Of a stretch of DNA of 64,000 nt, positions 45,278 to 56,673 are shown one piece after another (position 1 is the first letter of the stretch; every line of letters begins with the position of its first letter). Source of the stretch: Melioribacter roseus P3M-2. GTDB taxonomy: Bacteria > Bacteroidota > Ignavibacteria > Ignavibacteriales > Melioribacteraceae. The position numbers and the translations under genes were made by a program. Under the pieces are notes generated by a model. It made no database searches, was not told the origin of the DNA, and saw only the letters and a program-made list of their open reading frames with translations. The stretch spans positions 3,109,688-3,173,687 of the forward strand of contig NC_018178.1 of the NCBI RefSeq assembly GCF_000279145.1. The letters run 5' to 3'.

Positions 45278-45595
45278 TTATTTGTCGTCTCGCAAAATTG
45301 TGGCGATAGCCGATCGTTCGAATTTCATTTTAACATTATTGCCTACGTCGATCAGAACAGTTTTTTCGTCCAGTCCGGCAACCGTACCGTAGAGCCCGCT
45401 GCTGAGAATCACTTTGTCGCCTTTTTGAACAGAAGAGAGTAATTTTTCGCGTTCTTTAGCTCTTTTTTGTTGCGGACGAATAATCATGAAATAGAAGATG
45501 GCAAAAATTGCGCCGAACATAATCAAAGTGCTGATCAATCCGCCTGAACCGCCCTGTCCGTTCGGAGGCGGAGCCATTGCTAATAATAAATCCAT
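45278..45595 (-). CDS. yajC: Preprotein translocase subunit YajC
   Basis: The 105-residue protein has the membrane segment LISTLIMFGAIFAIFYFMII followed by RPQQKRAKEREKLL and GDKVILSSGLYGTVAGL, as in all YajC proteins. It is an accessory of SecDF. The neighbour tgt is the usual partner; there is no spacer between them. Confidence 0.95.
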   Translation of the reverse strand: MDLLLAMAPPPNGQGGSGGLISTLIMFGAIFAIFYFMIIRPQQKRAKEREKLLSSVQKGDKVILSSGLYGTVAGLDEKTVLIDVGNNVKMKFERSAIATILRDDK

Positions 45596-47825
<2,230 letters not shown>

Positions 47826-47849
47826 AGCGTCTATTTCTTTATTATTGAA

Positions 47850-49076
47850 TCAGTTAACTTCTTTAACATAAAGTTTCACCAAGTCAACTTTTTTCTTGTC
47901 AGATTTAAGTATCTGTACAGAAAAATTATCGATATTAAAAGATTCTCCTTTTCGTGGAATACGACCGAGTTTTGTGGTAATATAACCTGCCAGGGTTTCG
48001 TAGTCGCCCTCTTCGATATTCAAATTGAATTCTTCGTTGAGGTAATCGATTTCCACTTTACCGCTGAGTATATAAGTATGCTCCCCTATTTTTCTGGCAA
48101 TAATTTCATCGACGTCGTATTCGTCTCTTATTTCCCCGAACAATTCTTCGATTAAATCCTCGACTGTAATAATTCCCGCCGTGCCACCGAATTCGTCTAC
48201 TACCACTGCCAGCGAAAATTGTCTGCTCAAGAATTCATTCAACATTTCGAGGCTTCTTTTCGATTCCGGCACGAAAACCACATCGCGCAGCACCGATTTC
48301 AATTCTTTCGGCATTTTCAAAAAGTCCTTTACAAGCACCATCCCTTTTATATTGTCGAGATTTTCTTCATAGACAATCAATTTAGAATAACCCGACTCGA
48401 TAAATTTTTCAAGCACTTCGTCCGGCGCGGAATTGATATCGACTCCCACGATATCCGTTCGGGGCGTCATGGCTTCGTAAACTTTTTGATCGCGGATTTC
48501 GATTATCTTGTTTATAATGTCGGATTGCTCTTCGTCAATCTTACGAGCCTGACTACTTTCTTCAATCAGATTCTGAATATCGTCCCGGTCGATTTCATTT
48601 ACTACGCCTTCTTCTTCTCTTTCGTCAATTCTTTCAACGATAGAAGAAATTTTGGAGGTGGCGACAACAAAAGGATAAAACAATACCGATAAAACTCTGA
48701 CAGGCAGAGAGGAAATAAGCACCAGGAAATCCGCCACTTCCCTGCCGATATACTTGGGAATCAATTCTCCGAAGAGCAGCAGAAGCAATGTGGATACAAC
48801 CAAAATTTCGAATTCGTTATAACCGAAATAGTGCAGCAAGAAATAAGAAGAAATCGACGCAAAGGAAATATTTATGATATTGTTGGAAATTAAGATCGTG
48901 GAGAAAAACGCTTCGGGTTTCTGAACGAAATAAAATGCCGTTTTTGCGTAGAAGTTCCCTTTCCTTGCCCTTAATTCGAGTTTGATTTTATTGGCGACGA
49001 CGTATGCAATTTCGGAAGACGAGAAAAAAGCGCTCGCTATTAATAATAAAACTAAAATCAGAAAATCATTGACCAT
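47850..49076 (-). CDS. CNNM/CorC-type transporter with CBS pair (hemolysin family)
   Basis: The 408-residue protein has a DUF21 membrane domain of about four helices (FFSSSEIAYVVANKIKLELR), two CBS domains with EAMTPRTDIVGVD and AGIITVEDLIEELFGEIRDE, and a C-terminal CorC/HlyC domain (GDYETLAGYITTKLGRIPRK). It is probably a magnesium or cation exporter of the CNNM/MpfA kind. Some Bacteroidota members (GldE) act in gliding; the context does not support that. Confidence 0.88.
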   Translation of the reverse strand: MVNDFLILVLLLIASAFFSSSEIAYVVANKIKLELRARKGNFYAKTAFYFVQKPEAFFSTILISNNIINISFASISSYFLLHYFGYNEFEILVVSTLLLLLFGELIPKYIGREVADFLVLISSLPVRVLSVLFYPFVVATSKISSIVERIDEREEEGVVNEIDRDDIQNLIEESSQARKIDEEQSDIINKIIEIRDQKVYEAMTPRTDIVGVDINSAPDEVLEKFIESGYSKLIVYEENLDNIKGMVLVKDFLKMPKELKSVLRDVVFVPESKRSLEMLNEFLSRQFSLAVVVDEFGGTAGIITVEDLIEELFGEIRDEYDVDEIIARKIGEHTYILSGKVEIDYLNEEFNLNIEEGDYETLAGYITTKLGRIPRKGESFNIDNFSVQILKSDKKKVDLVKLYVKEVN

Positions 49077-49079
49077 ATT

Positions 49080-49952
49080 TTAACCGTAAATTATCAATAA
49101 TACACATAAAATATACAAAATTGCGTTCAAAATAGTGGGAATATCGGACAATACTAGTTCTGCCGGATCCTCTCCCCGATTTTGCTTAATCGCCAGGTAG
49201 AGATATCTGAAAACTCCGTAGATAACAAATAATACAGTGTAAACCAGATATTCCGTGTCGAATTCGCGCATTGTATGTTCCGAAATCGAATAGAGGGCGT
49301 ATGAAATAATTATCCCTCCGCCGCTTACGGCAGTCAGCAGATTCAAAAGTTCTATCGAATAATCGAACAGAACTTTTCTTTTTTGTGAATTATTTTCAAA
49401 AGCGGCGTATTCCACTCTCCGCTTAATAACCGCCATAAAAAGAGCGATGAAAATTGTAGCAAGCATCAACCAACCGGATAATTCCACATTAATGACCACA
49501 GCTCCGCCGGCTACTCTCAATAAAAATCCAAAGGCGATAATCATTACGTCGAGTATTACCAGATTTTTCAGGTAAAGCGTATAAAGGAAATTTATTACAA
49601 TGTAAGCGGCGATGATGTATTTGAACCGAGCGCTTACTTCGTTTAAGATCACAATCGAAAGGATTATCAACGCCGCTGCAATTATTACGGCTTCTCTTCC
49701 AGTTACCTTCCCGTATGCAATCGGTCTGTACTTTTTTACTGGATGCAAACGGTCGTACTCGGCATCGAAGTAGTCATTTATAACATATACAAATCCCGAA
49801 GCCAATGAGAAAGCCAGAAACGCCATAATCGAATGCGAGACGCTTACCGGATCGAATAAGTTCTTCGAAAAGATCAACGGGACAAACACAAAAAGATTTT
49901 TAATCCAGCTTTTGACCCGGATTAACCTTAAATATTGTCCTAATTTATCCAT
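49080..49952 (-). CDS. UbiA-family prenyltransferase (decaprenyl-phosphate phosphoribosyltransferase-like)
   Basis: The 290-residue membrane protein has RVKSWIKNLFVFVPLIFS, the aspartate motif VINDYFDAEYDRLHPVKKYR and FLLRVAGGA. This subgroup, related to mycobacterial DPPR synthase, transfers phosphoribose to polyprenyl phosphate. About eight or nine membrane helices are visible. It lies 2 nt after the mutase gene, but no functional link is obvious. Confidence 0.85.
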   Translation of the reverse strand: MDKLGQYLRLIRVKSWIKNLFVFVPLIFSKNLFDPVSVSHSIMAFLAFSLASGFVYVINDYFDAEYDRLHPVKKYRPIAYGKVTGREAVIIAAALIILSIVILNEVSARFKYIIAAYIVINFLYTLYLKNLVILDVMIIAFGFLLRVAGGAVVINVELSGWLMLATIFIALFMAVIKRRVEYAAFENNSQKRKVLFDYSIELLNLLTAVSGGGIIISYALYSISEHTMREFDTEYLVYTVLFVIYGVFRYLYLAIKQNRGEDPAELVLSDIPTILNAILYILCVLLIIYG

Positions 49953-49954
49953 AA

Positions 49955-51606
49955 TTAAAATACGGGCACATCAGTATAAGTGCCGAAATATTTTTTGAGT
50001 TCGGCGACCATTTCGCCGAGAGTAACATATTTTTCAGCGGCATCGATCAAAGGCGGCATCAGGTTTTTTCCGTCTTTAACCGCATTGGCGATATTTTCGA
50101 GCGCGTTTTCTACTTCTTTTTGATTTCTGCCGTTCCTGAGCTCAGCCAGCCGTTTTTTTGTTCTATTTCCACTTCGGGAGAAATTCTGAGTATCGGGATA
50201 TCTACATTTTCGTCCGGATCGACGTATTCGTTTACGCCGACAATTATTTTTTCTTTGCTTTCGAGTTGAAGCTGGTATCGATATGCTGAATTGGCGATTT
50301 CCTTTTGGAAATATCCGGCTTCGATTGCCGGAATAACTCCGCCCAAAGCGTCAATTTCCGAGAAGATTTTTTCGGCTCCCTCTTCCATTTCGTCGGTAAG
50401 TTTTTCGATAAAATAACTGCCGCCCAGCGGGTCGACGGTATTTATAACTCCTGTTTCGAAGGCTAACATCTGCTGAGTCCTCAGGGCAATCTTTACGGCT
50501 TTTTCGGAAGGAAGCGCTAAGGTTTCGTCCATAGAATTTGTATGGAGCGACTGCGTTCCGCCTAATACCGCCGCAAGAGCCTGATACGCCGTTCTTACAA
50601 TATTATTTTCGGGTTGTTGCGCCGTAAGAGTACAACCCGCTGTTTGGGAATGGAATCGCAGCCACCACGATCGCGGATTTTTGGCTTTGTATACTTCTTT
50701 CATGCGACGCGCATAGATTCGTCTCGCCGCTCTGAATTTCGCTATCTCTTCGAAAAAATCGAGGTGCGAATTAAAGAAAAACGAAAGGCGCGGCGCAAAG
50801 GAATCGATATCCATACCGCGTTCCAAACACGCTTCGATATAGGCAAAACCGTCAGCCAGAGTAAATGCGAGCTCCTGAACCGCCGTTGAACCCGCTTCCC
50901 TGATGTGGTATCCGCTTATCGAAATCGGATTCCATTTCGGAGTTTCGTTTTTGCAAAATTCTATCATATCGACAATTATTCTCATCGATGGACGAGGCGG
51001 AAAGATAAATTCCTTTTGAGCTATATATTCTTTCAATATATCGTTTTGAAGCGTGCCGCTTAGCAAATCGAGTTTCAAGCCCTGTTTCTTCGCCACTGCG
51101 AGATAAAAAGCAAAGATCATCGCAGCCGGAGAATTAATCGTCATCGATGTCGAAACTTTGTCGAGCGGAATATCCTTGAAAAGGATTTCCATATCGAGCA
51201 ACGAGGAGACCGAAACGCCGCAAATCCCGACTTCTCCCCTGCTCATTTCAGCGTCGGCGTCCCAGCCCATCAAAGTAGGCAGGTCGAATGCCACCGACAA
51301 TCCGGTCTGCCCTTTAGAAAGCAGATATTTAAAACGTCGATTGGTGTCTTCCGGCGTGCCGAAACCGGCAAACTGCCGCATAGTCCAGATTTTACCCCTG
51401 TAGCCGGTAGTATGAATTCCGCGGGTAAACGGATACTCCCCCGGAAAACCGATATCCGACAAATAATCTTTCCCTTCGATATCGTCGGGAAAGTAACATT
51501 CCTTTATGGGAAGGTCGGACACGGTCGAATATCTTCGAGGCGCGGTTACCGATTCGGATAACCGGTCAAGATATCTTTCTTTTGCTTTTTTGTATTCGGA
51601 TTCCAT
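49955..51606 (-). CDS. Acyl-CoA mutase large subunit, isobutyryl-CoA-mutase-like, with frameshift
   Basis: As written the frame stops at 50110 after [12 protein letters not shown]. Adding one A to an A7 run (plus-strand T run 50153-50159) continues with [20 protein letters not shown] and [20 protein letters not shown], the normal C terminus, giving about 550 residues and a stop at 49955. There is no cobalamin-binding domain, so it needs a separate small subunit. Active-site positions read F ([11 protein letters not shown]) and Q ([11 protein letters not shown]), the pair known from isobutyryl-CoA mutase; methylmalonyl-CoA mutase has Tyr and Arg. Specificity is inferred, and databases often call these simply methylmalonyl-CoA mutase. 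Confidence 0.78.
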
Positions 51607-51628
51607 CGAAATCCTTTCTTTTTATTTA

Positions 51629-53472
51629 TTAGGTTCTGCCAAAACGTTTGTCGAATTCTTCGATTGGTATTTTGATTATTATCGGTCTGCCGTGCGGACA
51701 GACATACGGCATCGAAGTGGCAAATAGTTTGTCGACCAGAATACGCATCTCTTTTTCATCAAGTTTATCGCCGGCTTTAATTGCCGCTTTGCAGGAATAC
51801 GACTTGGCAAGATTGTCTTTGACGTCTAGTATTTTTTCCTGCTGATTCTTTCTGTATTCGTGAATTATGTCGAGGAGCGTATCGACTTCGTGTTCTGTTT
51901 TCAGGTCGGAAGGAATACCGATTATTTCCACACGGTATTTTGGTTTGAATTTTAGCGTAAACCCGAGATTGGTCAGATACGGCTCCAATTCTTTTGTAAG
52001 TTCGTAATCAGCCGGGTCCATATCGACCACTTGAGGAAACAGAAGGTGCTGCGAGAAAGGAATATTGGCATTAAACGAATTCAAAGCCTGTTCGTAAAGA
52101 ATTCTTTCGTGCGCCACATGAGCGTCGATAATCATAAGTCCGCTTTTTATCTGGGAAAGAATATATTTATTGTGAAGCAATACGATAAACGGAGTCTCGC
52201 TTTCTTTCTCCTGCGTCGATTCGAATCTGTGGGTTACTTCTTTTTGCAGAGGACGGCTTTCGAACGGGTGAGGAGCCGATTGCGGGGCGGAAGCTGCGTT
52301 TATTTCATCGTCCAGATGAAAGAGTCTTCTCAAATCTTCTTCGTTATATTTTTTCGTTTCGCGTTCTACGGCAGGTCGATCTGAAAAGTCGTATTTATCG
52401 ATATTTCTGAAATTCTGAGGCCTTAATTTCTGTTCCGTAGTTCCGTTGTCGTCGAGCGTAACTTGTGGGACCAGGTCGTAACTGCCGATGGTTTTTCTGA
52501 CTACGGCATGAACAAACGCGTAGATTTCTCTCTCGTCGTCGAATTTGACTTCCAGTTTGGACGGGTGAACGTTGACGTCGACTTTTTTCGGATCGACTTC
52601 CATAAAGAGCACGAAGAAAGGATAGTCGCCCTTTTCGAGTATGTTTTCGAATGCCGAAAAGACGGCGTGGTTAATTGTCTTATTTATCACGTAGCGTTTG
52701 TTGAGGAAAAAGTACTGGTCGCCTTTGCTCTTTCTGAGATAATTCGGCTTCGTTACATATCCCGTAAGGGTGATATAATCTGTAACTTCTTCTACTTCGA
52801 GCAATGCTTCGTCGATATTATCCGCAAATACGGATTTCATCCTGTCGAGCAAGGAGCCCGCTGCAAAATCGAACAGCAGATCGTCGTCGTTATAAAACTT
52901 AAAAGATATTTCCGGATGACTCAGGGAAACGCGCTTGAATGTTTCAATTATATGTTTCAGTTCCGTAGTATTCGATTTCAAAAAATTTCTGCGCGCAGGC
53001 ACGTTATAAAAAAGATTTTTAACCGTAACCGAGGTTCCTTTTTGAAAAGCCACTTTTTCAACGAGCAATTCGTTGGAATCCGAAAACCTGATATAAGTCG
53101 CCAGTTGGTCTTCTTCTCTTCTGGTTTTAATTTCGAGCTGGCTGACTGCGGCAATAGAAGCCAGCGCTTCGCCTCTGAAACCGTATGTAATTATTTTTTC
53201 GAGGTCGTCGACGGAACTGATTTTGCTGGTTGCATGGCGTTGAACGCAGAGGAGAGCGTCGTCCTGGCTCATGCCTTCGCCGTTGTCGACAACCTGAATG
53301 AGAGATTTGCCGGCGTTTTTAATTATAACTTCGATTTCGGTAGCGCCCGCGTCGATCGAATTTTCGAGCAGTTCTTTTACTACGGATTCCGGTCTGTTAA
53401 CAACTTCGCCGGCGGCAATTTTATTGGCAATATTTTCCGGCAGTATTTTTATTTTTTTGATTTATTTTCCAT
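51629..53472 (-). CDS. mutL: DNA mismatch repair protein MutL, with N-terminal frameshift
   Basis: The long open frame begins only at MSQDDALLCVQRHATSKI (53272), without the ATPase N terminus. The missing part is present upstream in the same frame: KILPENIANKIAAGEVVNRP, ESVVKELLENSIDAGATEIE and VDNGEG. Joining it to ATG 53472 (MENKSKK) needs one extra A in an A7 run (plus-strand T run 53452-53458). The C-terminal domain carries the endonuclease motif IDAHVAHERILYE, with ACKAAIKAGD and CPHGRP, so it is the nicking type of MutL. The gap to folA is 11 nt. Confidence 0.88.
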
Positions 53473-53483
53473 CTTATTTCACT

Positions 53484-53954
53484 TTAAGTAATTCTAATAT
53501 AATGATAAAGAACGAAATCGTTAAATTCTTTTTTCGTCGCCGTCCAATCTTCCCGGTTGAAATCCGGGAAATAAGTATCTCCCTCGGCGTCGAATTTCAT
53601 CTCGGAAATAATCATTTCGTCGGCTAAATCGATAAAAGCTTCGTAAACCTGTTTGCCGCCAATAATAAAAATTTTTTCGTAATCTTTACAATGCTCCAAA
53701 ACTTCGTCTACGCCGGATAATACGACTGAGTCGGCGGCGTTGGTTTTATAATTCTTATTCCGGGTTAAAATAATATTGAGCCTGTTTTCGAGCGGTCTTT
53801 TTAGCGACTCGCGGGTTTTGCGTCCCATTACAACCGGGCAACCGTCAGTCGTCGATTTAAAATGACTTAACTCCTCGGAAGAATGCCAGGGCAATAAACC
53901 TTTATTACCGATCACATTATTTTTCGATTTAGCGGCGATGATAATGATTTTCAT
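53484..53954 (-). CDS. folA: Dihydrofolate reductase
   Basis: The 156-residue protein has IIIAAKSKNNVIGNKGLLPW, VVMGRKTRESLKRPLENRLN and KIFIIGGKQVYEAFIDLADE. It regenerates tetrahydrofolate. It follows thyX by 12 nt; organisms with ThyX need less DHFR because ThyX does not oxidise folate, so this pairing is mildly notable but not unique. Confidence 0.95.
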   Translation of the reverse strand: MKIIIIAAKSKNNVIGNKGLLPWHSSEELSHFKSTTDGCPVVMGRKTRESLKRPLENRLNIILTRNKNYKTNAADSVVLSGVDEVLEHCKDYEKIFIIGGKQVYEAFIDLADEMIISEMKFDAEGDTYFPDFNREDWTATKKEFNDFVLYHYIRIT

Positions 53955-53966
53955 GAAAATTTAAAT

Positions 53967-54890
53967 TCATGCCCACGGTATTTGAATACCAAGCAGATTC
54001 AGTTTTTCTTCGAATTCGATTCTTTCCCTGTTCTTCGCAAGTCGGTCATCTATTTTTCTCAACCAGCCGTACTCGTCAGCCAGCCTCAGGACTTCTTCCT
54101 TATCACCCGAATTAATCGCTTTCAAAACATTCAGTTCGAGCGCGGAGAATTTAACTCCGTTATAAATATAATCCATAAAAGCTTCCCATGTAATCGGGCA
54201 CCATCTGGCGACAATTTCCTTGCCGATAACCTCGGCGTATTGACGGATCTCGTATTGAGCGTGCGAGTCCATTCTTAAAGAAATAAATCGCAATAGGTTG
54301 TGAAGGTCGATTTTCCAGTAGGCTTCGGTGTAAGTCGAAAGCGGCAAATCTTTCCGGGCTTGTTCCCTTGCCACTCCGGCTTCGATTCTTTCTTTATAAA
54401 TTTCACGCGCATAATTCTGAAACTTGATCTCTTTTTCCGATAGAATTTTGCCGACTTCGGCGCTCAGAAAGCCTTCGCTCCCCTGTTTATTGTCTTTTGC
54501 CTGGAGGCGCCATTTATCCGGGTCGGTTTTTTGAGTAGCGTCGATGGCAATCGAATAACGCGTTGAATACTCGTTGACGTTCGCGGTTCTGTGACGAATC
54601 CACTGACGCCATGTATCCATCGGAACGCGCAAGTGAAATTTAATTTCGCACATTTCAAACGGCGTAGTGTGCTGGTTTCTCAATAGATAGCGAATAAGTC
54701 CGCGGTCTTCGCTTACTTTTTTTGTTCCCTTTCCGTAAGAAACGCGCGCGGCTTGTACTATCGATTCGTCCGACCCCATATAATCGACAACGCGAATAAA
54801 ACCGTCGTCGAGCACGGGAAATTTCTTTCCTAAAATTGAATCGAGTTCTTTGACCGAAACTCGCTCCAGAATTTCGACTTTATTTTCCAT
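53967..54890 (-). CDS. thyX: Flavin-dependent thymidylate synthase
   Basis: The 307-residue protein has the ThyX motif variant RHRTANVNEYSTRY and the substrate region GVAREQARKDLPLSTYTEAY. It methylates dUMP with FADH2 and methylene-THF. It is longer than the usual 220-260, with a C-terminal extension (residues about 260-307). Next to folA. Confidence 0.93.
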   Translation of the reverse strand: MENKVEILERVSVKELDSILGKKFPVLDDGFIRVVDYMGSDESIVQAARVSYGKGTKKVSEDRGLIRYLLRNQHTTPFEMCEIKFHLRVPMDTWRQWIRHRTANVNEYSTRYSIAIDATQKTDPDKWRLQAKDNKQGSEGFLSAEVGKILSEKEIKFQNYAREIYKERIEAGVAREQARKDLPLSTYTEAYWKIDLHNLLRFISLRMDSHAQYEIRQYAEVIGKEIVARWCPITWEAFMDYIYNGVKFSALELNVLKAINSGDKEEVLRLADEYGWLRKIDDRLAKNRERIEFEEKLNLLGIQIPWA

Positions 54891-54903
54891 TTAAATTCCG
54901 GTA

Positions 54904-56058
54904 TTAATTTTTAATTGTAAACTGATGCAAAATATCTCTGGCAATAATTTTGGCGGCGGTTAGAATTCCTTCGTCAATCTTTTCGATCGATTCTTCGAGC
55001 GATTCGAAATACTCCGCCAATTCGATAATATGAATGTTTTCCTCTTCGGGTAAATCGCCTTCGGCTTCGCCGCATACCACATAAACCGGAATTCCTTCCG
55101 GCGCGTATTTTTTAATGATCAGGTAAGAGCCTTTTTCGTATCTGCTTTGGAAATCGAATTTGCCTTCTCCAGTTAAAACGAAATCATATACATTTTCGGC
55201 AATGCCAAGATCTTCGAAAATAAATTTCTCTGCAGATTTTAATTTAGCGTCGAAGAATAATTGAAACGCCGCGGCCAAGCCGCCTCCCGCTCCGTTGAGT
55301 TTCATTTTAGTTTCTTCGTCGCAACCAATCAGATCTGATATGTTTTCCAAACCCTTCTCAAGAATACCGAGGTCTTTTTCACCCGCGCCTTTTTGAAGGG
55401 CATATACCATCGTAGCGCCTTCCTTGCCGAGCAGCGGATTGTTAACGTCGTGAACGATCGTAATGTCGAAAGGCAATTTCTTCTTATCGTATTTAACTTT
55501 ATCCGCTTTAATAAAATTTGCAGGCAGAACATCGAGTTTGCTTTTGTCTTTGTCGAACAATTCAAATCCGAAGCGACTCATCATGCCAAGCCCCATGTCA
55601 TTCGTTGCAGTGCCTCCGATACCGATTACCAGTTCTTTTATATCAAGGAAACCGTTTTCGGCGCTCTCGATTAACTGTTCGATTAATTCGCCCATGCCTT
55701 TCGACGTTAGAAGCAAAGGATTCCTGTTATCTTCAGGGACCAGATTAAGCCCCAGAACCAGCGCGGATTCGATATAAACTTTATTTTCCTGCATCGAATA
55801 ACCGACAGGACAAAGAAATTTTTCGTCCGAGTGAGGATATGAAATTTCGAAGTGAAGCAATTCCAAACTGAAATAATTATTGGCTATTTCCAAAAAACCG
55901 TCGCCGCCGTCGCTAATCGGTTTATAATGGAACTCTAAAATTTTTTTAAGATTCTCGGGGAGCAGTTTATCGAAAGCAGTTTGAAAGAGCGAAGCAATTT
56001 CAACGGAGTTAGCGCACTCTTTGAATGAATTGGGCGCAACTAAAATATTTTTTTTCAT
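54904..56058 (-). CDS. Glycerate kinase (GK-II/GlxK type)
   Basis: The 384-residue protein begins MKKNILVAPNSFKECANSVE and contains PISDGGDGFLEIA, ELVIGIGGTATNDMGLGMMS and FVLTGEGKFDFQSRYEKGS, the GlxK family pattern. It phosphorylates glycerate, giving 2-phosphoglycerate. It lies 13 nt after thyX and 7 nt from the HIT gene; the shared operon suggests constitutive expression. Confidence 0.92.
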   Translation of the reverse strand: MKKNILVAPNSFKECANSVEIASLFQTAFDKLLPENLKKILEFHYKPISDGGDGFLEIANNYFSLELLHFEISYPHSDEKFLCPVGYSMQENKVYIESALVLGLNLVPEDNRNPLLLTSKGMGELIEQLIESAENGFLDIKELVIGIGGTATNDMGLGMMSRFGFELFDKDKSKLDVLPANFIKADKVKYDKKKLPFDITIVHDVNNPLLGKEGATMVYALQKGAGEKDLGILEKGLENISDLIGCDEETKMKLNGAGGGLAAAFQLFFDAKLKSAEKFIFEDLGIAENVYDFVLTGEGKFDFQSRYEKGSYLIIKKYAPEGIPVYVVCGEAEGDLPEEENIHIIELAEYFESLEESIEKIDEGILTAAKIIARDILHQFTIKN

Positions 56059-56065
56059 TTTATTT

Positions 56066-56578
56066 TTATTTAGAGTTTGTTGTAAGTTTTGAATAAGCTT
56101 CGATTAAATTCGATTTTGTTTGCAGCAAGTCCTGGGAAATTACTTTTACATCGCCGAGCACCGGGAAAAAATTAGTATCTCCATTCCATCTCGGCACAAT
56201 ATGAAAATGAATATGCTCGTCGATTCCCGCGCCCGCAGCTTTACCGAGATTTGCGCCGAAATTAAATCCGTGCGGTTTCATTACCAGGTCGAGCGCTTTC
56301 ATGCTCAATTGTGTTACCTGCATAATGCGGTTCATTTCCTCTTCAGTCAAATTGTCGAAAGATGACAAATGCCTATTAGGAATGACCATTAAATGCCCGC
56401 TGTTGTAAGGATAAAGATTCAGCATCACAAAACATACGTCGGCGTTGTAGACCTTTAGAGATCTTTCATCTTCGATTTTTTCATTTACCGCATCGCAAAA
56501 GATGCAGGTTTCGTCTTGCTTTTTATCCTTAAACGACTCGATATATTGCGAACGCCAAGGCGACCACAATCGTTCCAT
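56066..56578 (-). CDS. HIT family nucleotide hydrolase
   Basis: The protein has ERLWSPWRSQYIESF, the zinc-like CIFCDAVNE and the histidine triad DEHIHFHIVPRW. This group resembles AP4A phosphorylases/hydrolases of the Fhit type. I chose ATG 56578 with AGGAG upstream over an in-frame start at 56626 that falls in the terminator of the next gene. Product is 170 residues. Confidence 0.9.
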   Translation of the reverse strand: MERLWSPWRSQYIESFKDKKQDETCIFCDAVNEKIEDERSLKVYNADVCFVMLNLYPYNSGHLMVIPNRHLSSFDNLTEEEMNRIMQVTQLSMKALDLVMKPHGFNFGANLGKAAGAGIDEHIHFHIVPRWNGDTNFFPVLGDVKVISQDLLQTKSNLIEAYSKLTTNSK

Positions 56579-56614
56579 AATACTCCTGTAAATTAAATAT
56601 AGAGGGAAAAATAA

Positions 56615-56649
56615 TTGACCCGTCAACCGTTAACCGAATTGACGGGTCA
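56615..56649 (-). terminator. Terminator after the EF-G-like gene
   Basis: On the minus strand TGACCCGTCAA, a 12-nt loop, and TTGACGGGTCA are followed by ATTATTTTT. It separates the EF-G-like gene from HIT. Confidence 0.75.
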
Positions 56650-56673
56650 TATATAATCAATACAGCGCAATTT

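Noticed and set aside
52463-53491. 342-codon plus-strand frame opposite mutL
   Set aside because: Antisense shadow rich in F, V and R; no signal or domain, and mutL is certain on the other strand.
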